A program made the position numbers and the translations under genes. Positions 16,878 through 22,777 of a stretch of DNA of 64,000 nucleotides are shown here, piece after piece. The DNA is from Sinorhizobium sp. BG8 (lineage in GTDB: Bacteria; Pseudomonadota; Alphaproteobacteria; Rhizobiales; Rhizobiaceae), in contig NZ_CP044011.1 of the NCBI RefSeq assembly GCF_016864555.1, positions 3,305,501 through 3,369,500 on the forward strand, read 5' to 3'. The notes under the pieces were generated by a model. It was not told where the DNA came from, ran no database searches, and worked only from the letters and a program-made list of their open reading frames with translations. How positions within the stretch are numbered: the first letter of the stretch is position 1; every line of letters begins with the position of its first letter.

Positions 16878-17576
16878 ATGTCTGATGATGAAATCATTCT
16901 TGCGGATCTCTCCGACGAAGAACTCGTGCAGCAGATGCACGACGACCTCTACGATGGCCTGAAGGAGGAGATCGAGGAAGGTACGCACATTCTTCTCGAA
17001 CGCGGCTGGGCGCCGTACGACGTCCTGACGGACGCGCTCGTGGAAGGCATGCGGATCGTCGGCATCGACTTCCGCGACGGTATCCTGTTCGTGCCCGAAG
17101 TGCTGCTTTCAGCAAACGCCATGAAGGCCGGCATGACAATTCTTCGTCCGCTCCTTGCCGCGACCGGCGCCCCGAAGCAGGGCAAGATGGTCATTGGCAC
17201 GGTCAAGGGCGATATCCACGACATCGGCAAGAACCTGGTCGGAATGATGATGGAAGGCGCCGGCTTCGATGTCATCGACCTTGGCATCAACAATCCCGTC
17301 GAGAACTACCTCGAGGCGATCGAGCGCGAGAAGCCCGACATTCTCGGCATGTCCGCCCTTCTGACGACGACCATGCCCTACATGAAGGTCGTGATCGATA
17401 CGCTGAAGGAAAAGGGAATGCGCGACGATTACGTCGTTCTCGTCGGCGGCGCTCCGTTGAACGAGGAGTTCGGCAAGGCGGTCGGCGCGGACGCCTACTG
17501 CCGCGACGCAGCCATCGCTGTCGAGACCGCGAAGGAGTTCATGCTGCGCAAGCACAACACGCTGGCCGGAGCCTGA
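16878..17576 (+). CDS. Corrinoid-binding protein of the methyltransferase system (MtgC/MttC type)
   Basis: A 232-residue methyl carrier. The N-terminal cap is helical (residues 1-90); the C-terminal Rossmann-like B12 domain carries the base-off signature D112-x-H114-x2-G117 in GTVKGDIHDIGKNLVG, with GMSALLTTTM and VVLVGGAPLN downstream. His114 is the lower cobalt ligand. It should accept a methyl from the MttB-like enzyme and donate it to THF through the methyltransferase at 21451. It starts the plus-strand transcript that appears to run to 24823. Confidence 0.93.
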   Translation: MSDDEIILADLSDEELVQQMHDDLYDGLKEEIEEGTHILLERGWAPYDVLTDALVEGMRIVGIDFRDGILFVPEVLLSANAMKAGMTILRPLLAATGAPKQGKMVIGTVKGDIHDIGKNLVGMMMEGAGFDVIDLGINNPVENYLEAIEREKPDILGMSALLTTTMPYMKVVIDTLKEKGMRDDYVVLVGGAPLNEEFGKAVGADAYCRDAAIAVETAKEFMLRKHNTLAGA

Positions 17577-17588
17577 TATCGCGAAAGT

Positions 17589-17616
17589 AAGCGCCCAAGC
17601 ACTTGCCTGGGCGCTT
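17589..17616. terminator. Strong hairpin between corrinoid protein and entericidin genes
   Basis: AAGCGCCCA (17589-17597) and TGGGCGCTT (17608-17616) form a perfect 9-bp stem with a 10-base loop. It sits 12 bases after the corrinoid gene and 18 bases after the converging entericidin gene. T tracts are weak on both strands, so termination may be partial. Confidence 0.5.
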
Positions 17617-17633
17617 CCTGTGCGCATATCTGC

Positions 17634-17792
17634 TTACTTGGCAGCGTTAGCGACGCTCCTTCCGGCATCCTCCGTCGCATCGACCGCATTGGCCGTATCC
17701 TTGCCCATGCCGCGAATGGTATTGCCGCAAGCGCTAAGCGCGAGAAGGGCGGCGAGAATGATACTGATCTTGGTCGTGTTTGCTGCAATCAT
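17634..17792 (-). CDS. Entericidin-family small lipoprotein
   Basis: A 52-residue lipoprotein starting MIAANTTKISIILAALL, with lipobox L19-S-A-C22 and the entericidin pattern CGNTIRGMGKDTANAVDATEDA. Such proteins are short envelope lipoproteins whose role is uncertain. GAGGGA lies about 8 bases before the ATG at 17792. It points against the island: its start is 17 bases from the DUF1638 start on the other strand, so its promoter must lie inside that gene and the island transcript is antisense to it. Confidence 0.85.
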   Translation of the reverse strand: MIAANTTKISIILAALLALSACGNTIRGMGKDTANAVDATEDAGRSVANAAK

Positions 17793-17809
17793 GGTCGGAG
17801 TCCCTCTTT

Positions 17810-18448
17810 ATGGACAGGTTTGACGCAGAACTTCGGATCGAAAGCCCAAGCGGACAACGCGCGGAAGGCGAAAAAGTTCGTGTTATCGCCTGCGGCGCGA
17901 TCGCCCGCGAAGTGCTGGCCGTCTGCAAGGCCAACAGACTCGATCATATCGATCTTCAGTGCCTGCCTGCAATCTGGCACGCGCATCCGGAACGCATTGC
18001 GCCCGGAGTGGAAAGCGCGATTCGAGATGCCCGGAACGAGGGTTTCTCGCGCATTTTCGTCGGCTATGCCGATTGCGGCACGGGCGGAATGCTCGACCTG
18101 CTCTGCGAGCGCGAAGGCGTCGAACGCATCGCCGGGCCTCACTGTTATTCCTTCTTCGTTGGAAACGACACGTTTGCGGCACAGGACGACGACGTCACCT
18201 CGTTCTTCCTTACCGATTTCCTCGCCCGACAATTTCGCGCCTTCGTGGTGGAACCGCTCGGTCTCGACCGGCATCCTGAGCTGAAGGAAATGTATTTCGG
18301 CAACTACCGCAAGCTCGTCTACATCTCGCAGATCGAGGACGCGTCACTGGCCGAAAAAGCCCGTGAGGCGGCCGACTACCTCGGCCTCGAATACGAGTAT
18401 CGCTTCACCGGTTACGGCGACCTGACGGCAGAGCTGCTGCGCGCATGA
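17810..18448 (+). CDS. DUF1638 protein of the methyl-transfer island
   Basis: A 212-residue soluble protein of the DUF1638 family, often found near corrinoid methyltransferase genes; its reaction is not established. It contains CGAIAREVLAVC, FVGYADCGTGGMLD and GPHCYSFF. Its conserved Cys and His residues suggest metal or corrinoid handling, but this is only inference. The ATG at 17810 has GGAG 9 bases upstream; a TTG at 17780 lies within the entericidin coding region and is rejected. Confidence 0.85.
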   Translation: MDRFDAELRIESPSGQRAEGEKVRVIACGAIAREVLAVCKANRLDHIDLQCLPAIWHAHPERIAPGVESAIRDARNEGFSRIFVGYADCGTGGMLDLLCEREGVERIAGPHCYSFFVGNDTFAAQDDDVTSFFLTDFLARQFRAFVVEPLGLDRHPELKEMYFGNYRKLVYISQIEDASLAEKAREAADYLGLEYEYRFTGYGDLTAELLRA

Positions 18449-18534
18449 ATGCCTTATTCTGTCCGTCCCTGCACGATTGCTGCGCGGAAGCCTCTCTCCC
18501 TTAAAGCCTTCATAAACAATTCCTTTTAAGGTCC

Positions 18535-18549
18535 GGGCAGGAGCTGCCC
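18535..18549 (+). promoter_or_regulatory. Hairpin covering the formyltransferase ribosome site
   Basis: GGGCAG-GAG-CTGCCC is a perfect 6-bp hairpin with the Shine-Dalgarno AGGAG in its left arm and loop, directly before the ATG at 18551. It could lower or regulate translation of this gene within the long island transcript. Confidence 0.4.
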
Positions 18550-18550
18550 C

Positions 18551-19348
18551 ATGACCGCAACATCGAACACTTCAAACCTTCGCGGGACATCCCCCGTCGC
18601 TGTCCTGATACAGCCCGGATCCAATCCCGAGATCATCGTCAACGCCATCAAGGCGGAGTTTCCCGATCTCGTCGTGATCGAGGAGCAAGGGGAGTCCAAG
18701 GGCGTCTTCGTAAAACGCAGGGCCCGCAAGCTCGGATGGATACAGGCGCTCGGGCAACTCGCGACCATGATCGTCTCGAAGTTCGGCAAGCGCTTCACGA
18801 GCAGGAGGTCCGACGAGATCCTGCGGGAATACGGGGCCGACAGCCGCCGCGATCCATCTCTGCGCCGGGTGCAGGTCGCCTCCGCGAACGCCCCGGATTT
18901 CGCAAGCGTGATCGGGGAGTTGCGTCCAGCCGTGTTGTTCCTTGTCAGTTGCCGAATGCTGACAGCGCAGACCCTTGCCGCAATCCCCTGCCCGGTGCTG
19001 AATTTCCATGCAGGCATCAATCCACAATACCGCGGGCTCCAGGGCGGCTACTGGTCGAGGGTCATGAAGGACGAGGAGAACTTCGGCGCGACCGTGCATC
19101 TCGTCGACGCCGGCGTGGACACCGGCGACATCCTTTACCAGACCCGCATGCGCCCTTCTCCGCGCGATACGATGCACACCTATCCCCTCCTTCAGACGGC
19201 CGCCGGAACGGGTATCGCCGTCGCCGCTGTGCGCGATGCGCTGGCGGGCGACCTCAAGCCCTTCAAGATCGTTGCACCCTCGCGCCAGTGGTATCATCCA
19301 CCGATCTGGACGTGGCTTTGGAATGGTCTCACGCGCGGCATCTGGTAG
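18551..19348 (+). CDS. Formyltransferase-fold protein, probably folate-dependent
   Basis: A 265-residue protein with the formyl transferase N-domain, as in methionyl-tRNA formyltransferase, GART and ArnA. The active-site region reads LNFHAGINPQYRG, then VDAGVDTGDIL, supplying the expected Asn, His and Asp. The N-terminal part (residues 1-100) differs from tRNA formyltransferases and the tRNA-binding C-terminal domain is absent. In this setting it may use or release the formyl group of 10-formyl-THF, closing the oxidation of methyl groups. The acceptor is unknown. Confidence 0.82.
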   Translation: MTATSNTSNLRGTSPVAVLIQPGSNPEIIVNAIKAEFPDLVVIEEQGESKGVFVKRRARKLGWIQALGQLATMIVSKFGKRFTSRRSDEILREYGADSRRDPSLRRVQVASANAPDFASVIGELRPAVLFLVSCRMLTAQTLAAIPCPVLNFHAGINPQYRGLQGGYWSRVMKDEENFGATVHLVDAGVDTGDILYQTRMRPSPRDTMHTYPLLQTAAGTGIAVAAVRDALAGDLKPFKIVAPSRQWYHPPIWTWLWNGLTRGIW

Positions 19349-19456
19349 TTTTCTCCCGACCTGACGAGGCACGTCGCTTTTGAGCGAGGTGCGGTCGTGG
19401 CGAGTGCAGCCCGCGTGCCGGGCTATCAGCATTGTCAAGGCGAGGAGAATTCGAAC

Positions 19457-19759
19457 ATGGCAGATCGCATCGTCGTTTATTGGCGGGACATTCCTGCACA
19501 GGTCATCATCAAGCAGGGTCGCAAGACCGCCAAGCGCGAACTGACCCTGCGCTTCACGGAAGCGATCGACATGTGCGCCATGCGCACCGGCGCCGCCGAG
19601 ACGGACGACTATCTCGCCGAGTGGCGCAAGGCCGATCCAGTGGCCGTCGGCGACGATCTCGAAGCAGAGGCCGACCGCGCCGCCGCCGAACTGGAGGCCG
19701 CCTACGACAAGGAGCGGCTCGTCGCACTCGTGAAGGCGGGAGGCCGCGACAATGGCTGA
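19457..19759 (+). CDS. 'Virulence factor' family small protein
   Basis: A 100-residue protein matching the small family named Virulence_fact (VVYWRDIPAQVIIKQG; LRFTEAIDMCAMRTG). The name is historical; no biochemical role is established. GAGGAGA precedes the ATG at 19457. It overlaps the next gene by 8 bases, so the two are probably translated together, and it may serve the MetV/MetF reductase. It is acidic toward the C-terminus (DDLEAEADRAAAELEAAYD). Confidence 0.8.
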   Translation: MADRIVVYWRDIPAQVIIKQGRKTAKRELTLRFTEAIDMCAMRTGAAETDDYLAEWRKADPVAVGDDLEAEADRAAAELEAAYDKERLVALVKAGGRDNG

Positions 19760-20327
19760 CCCGAAGCCCGGCAACGCAGCGCCTGCCGCCAAAGCCGCAA
19801 CCGGGGCCTACACCCCGGCGGGGGTATCGCCCAGCCGTCGCGCTCGCCACAAATACACGGTTCGCCTCTGGGCCGTCCGTCATTCGCGCTCGCTCGAATG
19901 GTTCTACAGTCGGTTCGCCGACGCCTTCCTGCTGCTGCATCCGCTTTGGAAGATGTTGGGCTACAACCGCGTGGAACGCCCGATCACCTTCGTGGAGCGG
20001 CATGTGAAGGGCTTCCTCTTCGACTGTCGCATGTGCGGCCAATGCGCATTGTCTTCCACCGGCATGTCGTGCCCGATGAACTGTCCGAAGCAGTTGCGCA
20101 ACGGCCCCTGCGGCGGCGTCCGGGCCAACGGCAATTGCGAGGTCGAACCGGATATGCCCTGCGTCTGGGTGCAGGCCTGGAAGGGGTCGCAGAATATGGT
20201 CAAGGGAAATGCCATCATGAATGTCCAGAAGCCGGTGAACCAGTCCCTGCGCGAAACGTCGTCCTGGCTGCGGGTGACCGCCGAGGCGGCTGCCGCCCGT
20301 GATGCTGCCGCTGGAAAGGACGCGTGA
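19752..20327 (+). CDS. metV: MetV-like zinc/cysteine-rich partner of methylenetetrahydrofolate reductase
   Basis: A 191-residue protein with the methylene-THF reductase C-terminal (MTHFR_C) domain. The cysteine cluster begins FDCRMCGQCALSSTGMSC, then PMNCPKQLRNGPCGGVR and NCEVEPDMPC. In acetogens the homologous MetV pairs with MetF. Here it likely couples MetF to an electron acceptor other than NAD(P)H. The first 35 residues are Ala/Pro-rich and probably disordered (NAAPAAKAATGAYTPAG). It precedes metF by 3 bases. Confidence 0.85.
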   Translation: MADPKPGNAAPAAKAATGAYTPAGVSPSRRARHKYTVRLWAVRHSRSLEWFYSRFADAFLLLHPLWKMLGYNRVERPITFVERHVKGFLFDCRMCGQCALSSTGMSCPMNCPKQLRNGPCGGVRANGNCEVEPDMPCVWVQAWKGSQNMVKGNAIMNVQKPVNQSLRETSSWLRVTAEAAAARDAAAGKDA

Positions 20328-20330
20328 CGC

Positions 20331-21425
20331 ATGGTGCACATGGATGAAAACCCGCTCGGTGCGCACCTGCCGCTTGACCCGCTCCCGGGACATTCCTCGC
20401 TCGGGCGCCTCGAGCGCGTGCTGCGTCGCGGAGAGTTTGCCGTTACCGCCGAGCTCAACCCGCCCGACAGCGCCAATCCCGAGGATGTCTACGAGCGCGC
20501 GGCGATTTTCGACGGATGGGTCGACGGCATCAACGCGGTCGATGCGTCCGGCGCCAACTGCCACATGTCGTCCGTCGGCATTTGCGCGCTGCTGACCCGG
20601 ATGGGTTATGCGCCGATCATGCAGATCGCCTGCCGCGACAAGAACCGCATCGCGATCCAGGGCGACGTGCTGGGCGCCGCCGCCATGGGCGTGGCCAACA
20701 TCATGTGCCTGACCGGTGACGGCGTTCAGGCCGGCGACCAGCCGGGCGCCAAACCGGTCTTCGATCTCGACTGCATGTCGCTGCTGGAAACCGTCCGCAT
20801 CATGCGCGACAACGCCAAATTCCTTTCGGGCAGAAAGCTGACGACACCGCCCAAGGTGTTCCTCGGTGCCGCGATCAATCCGTTCGCGCCGCCCTACGAC
20901 TTCCGCCCCTACCGGCTCGCCAAGAAGATAGAGGCAGGCGCCCAGTTCGTGCAGAGCCAGTACTGCTTCGATGTCCCGATGTTCCGGGAGTACATGAAAA
21001 AGGTCTGCGATCTTGGCCTCCACGAAAAGTGCTTTATTCTCGTCGGCGTCGGACCGATGGCTTCTGCCAAGACGGCGAAGTGGATACGCTCCAACGTTCC
21101 TGGAATTCACATACCCGATGCCGTGATCAAGCGGCTGGAAGGCGCGGAAGACCAGAAGAAGGAAGGCAAGCAGCTCTGCATCGACATCATCAACGAGGTG
21201 AAGGAGATCGAAGGCGTCTCCGGCATCCACGTGATGGCCTATCGGCAGGAGGAGTATGTCGCAGAGATCGTGCATGAATCCGGCGTACTGAAGGGTCGCC
21301 GCCCCTGGACGCGCGAAGCCAACCGTGGCGACAGCCTCGTTGCGGAACGCATCGAGCAGGCGCGCGAAGGCAAGGAACAGAACCAGCAGCAGTTGGCCGA
21401 GATAGCGGCCCATCATCCCCATTGA
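20331..21425 (+). CDS. metF: Methylenetetrahydrofolate reductase, MetF family, long form
   Basis: A 364-residue FAD-dependent TIM-barrel enzyme interconverting 5-methyl-THF and 5,10-methylene-THF. Family marks include VTAELNPPDSAN, INAVDASGANCHMSS, IMCLTGDGV and FVQSQYCFDVPMF. It is about 65 residues longer than E. coli MetF, with extra sequence at both ends including a His-rich end (AAHHPH). Its neighbours imply the oxidative direction, from methyl-THF made by the downstream methyltransferase. Biosynthetic MetF for methionine is probably encoded elsewhere. Confidence 0.9.
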   Translation: MVHMDENPLGAHLPLDPLPGHSSLGRLERVLRRGEFAVTAELNPPDSANPEDVYERAAIFDGWVDGINAVDASGANCHMSSVGICALLTRMGYAPIMQIACRDKNRIAIQGDVLGAAAMGVANIMCLTGDGVQAGDQPGAKPVFDLDCMSLLETVRIMRDNAKFLSGRKLTTPPKVFLGAAINPFAPPYDFRPYRLAKKIEAGAQFVQSQYCFDVPMFREYMKKVCDLGLHEKCFILVGVGPMASAKTAKWIRSNVPGIHIPDAVIKRLEGAEDQKKEGKQLCIDIINEVKEIEGVSGIHVMAYRQEEYVAEIVHESGVLKGRRPWTREANRGDSLVAERIEQAREGKEQNQQQLAEIAAHHPH

Positions 21426-21450
21426 ATAATCGCGAGGCAGAGGACCTTCA

Positions 21451-22419
21451 ATGACACGCACCATCGTCGCATCCGCCACCCGTGAAATCGTGATCGGCTT
21501 CGACCAGCCCTTCTGCGTGATCGGCGAACGCATCAACCCGACCGGCCGCAAGAAGCTTGCCGCTGAAATGATCGAGGGCAACTTCGATACGGTCATCAAG
21601 GATGCGCTGGAACAGGTCGCAGCCGGCGCAACCATGCTCGACATCAATGCGGGCGTCACAGCCGTCAATCCCAACGAGACCGAGCCACCGCTCCTCGTCA
21701 AGACGCTGGAGATCGTACAGGGCCTCGTGGACATCCCGCTCGCGATCGACAGTTCCGTCACCGCGGCGATCGAGGCGGGCCTCAAGGTCGCCAAGGGCCG
21801 CCCGCTCGTGAACTCCGTGACGGGCGAAGAGGAAAAGCTGGAAGCGATCCTGCCGCTCGTGAAGAAGTACAACGTTCCGGTCGTCGCCATTTCCAACGAC
21901 GAGACGGGCATTTCGATGGACCCGGACGTTCGCTTCGCGGTCGCCAAGAAGATTGTCGAGCGCGCCATGGACCACGGCATCAAGCCTGAGGACGTCGTGG
22001 TCGACCCGCTGGTCATGCCGATCGGGGCTCTCGGCGACGCCGGGCGCCAGGTCTTCGCGCTCTTGCGGCGCCTGCGGGAGGAACTGAAGGTCAACACGAC
22101 CTGCGGTCTTTCCAACATCTCCTTCGGCCTGCCGCACCGCCACGGCATCAATGCGGGCTTCATCCCCATGGTCATCGGTGCGGGCATGACGTCCGCGATC
22201 ATGAACCCTTGCCGTCCGCAGGAGATGGAAGCCGTGCGTGCCGCCAACGTGCTTTCCGGCACGGACGCGAACTGCACGAACTGGATCATGACCTATCGCG
22301 ACCACAAGCCGGCCGAAGGCGGTGCCCATGCGGCCCCCGCGGCTGCGGCACCTGCCGCCGGCGGCGGCCGTCGTGGCGGCCGTGCAGCCCGCGCCGGCGC
22401 CGGCGCTGCGAGGGAATAG
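21451..22419 (+). CDS. Methyltetrahydrofolate:corrinoid methyltransferase (MtgA/AcsE type)
   Basis: A 322-residue pterin-binding TIM barrel, related to dihydropteroate synthase and the MetH folate domain. Motifs are GERINPTGRKKL, AGATMLDINAG, LAIDSS, LVNSVTGEEEK and TTCGLSNISFGLP. It should take the methyl from the corrinoid protein to THF, or the reverse. After residue 280 it has an Ala/Pro linker and an Arg/Gly tail (GGGRRGGRAARAGAGAARE). GAGG is 7 bases upstream of the ATG. Confidence 0.9.
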   Translation: MTRTIVASATREIVIGFDQPFCVIGERINPTGRKKLAAEMIEGNFDTVIKDALEQVAAGATMLDINAGVTAVNPNETEPPLLVKTLEIVQGLVDIPLAIDSSVTAAIEAGLKVAKGRPLVNSVTGEEEKLEAILPLVKKYNVPVVAISNDETGISMDPDVRFAVAKKIVERAMDHGIKPEDVVVDPLVMPIGALGDAGRQVFALLRRLREELKVNTTCGLSNISFGLPHRHGINAGFIPMVIGAGMTSAIMNPCRPQEMEAVRAANVLSGTDANCTNWIMTYRDHKPAEGGAHAAPAAAAPAAGGGRRGGRAARAGAGAARE

Positions 22420-22451
22420 CCGTGTCCTCCGGCCGCCGCCTCCGGCGTGAC

Positions 22452-22474
22452 GCCTCCAGCCTCTGGCTGGAGGC
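22452..22474 (+). promoter_or_regulatory. Hairpin holding the ribosome site of the small basic protein gene
   Basis: GCCTCCAGCC-TCT-GGCTGGAGGC is a perfect 10-bp stem with a 3-base loop. Its right arm includes GGAGG, 11 bases before the ATG at 22485. It can act as a partial terminator after the methyltransferase gene, as a cover for the ribosome site, or both. Confidence 0.5.
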
Positions 22475-22484
22475 TCCGTTTGTC

Positions 22485-22772
22485 ATGGCGATGCGCATCC
22501 ACTCCATGCAGATGGCGGCGCTGACCGGCACTGCCCAGGATACGGCCGAGATGACGAAGATGGTGAGCGAGAAGATGGCGGCGACGGCCGAGAGCGCGAT
22601 GGCCGTCAACGTCGCCCTCGCCAACGCCGCCTTCTCGGCCTTCATGGGGGCAGCGACCGGACGAATGCCGAAAGCGTCGAAGACCGGTGAGAAACTTGCC
22701 GCCGCCGCCCTCACCCCCTATGGCAAGCGCGTCCGAAGCAATGCGCGGCGACTGGCCCGCAAGAAAGTCTGA
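22485..22772 (+). CDS. Small helical basic protein between methyltransferase and activase genes
   Basis: A 95-residue protein, Ala/Met-rich and helical (GTAQDTAEMTKMVSEKMAA; MAVNVALANAAFSAFMGA), ending in a basic stretch (YGKRVRSNARRLARKKV). The overall layout resembles phasins or DNA/polymer-coating proteins, but no family is recognised. The ATG at 22485 follows GGAGG; a GTG at 22422 would give a longer form. It sits 5 bases before the activase gene, so it is very likely co-translated. Confidence 0.7.
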   Translation: MAMRIHSMQMAALTGTAQDTAEMTKMVSEKMAATAESAMAVNVALANAAFSAFMGAATGRMPKASKTGEKLAAAALTPYGKRVRSNARRLARKKV

Positions 22773-22777
22773 AATCC

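Noticed and set aside
19554-22289. Minus-strand open frame of 911 codons
   Set aside because: It is antisense to metV, metF and the methyl-THF methyltransferase gene and shows no domain of its own; GC-rich codon use leaves antisense frames open.
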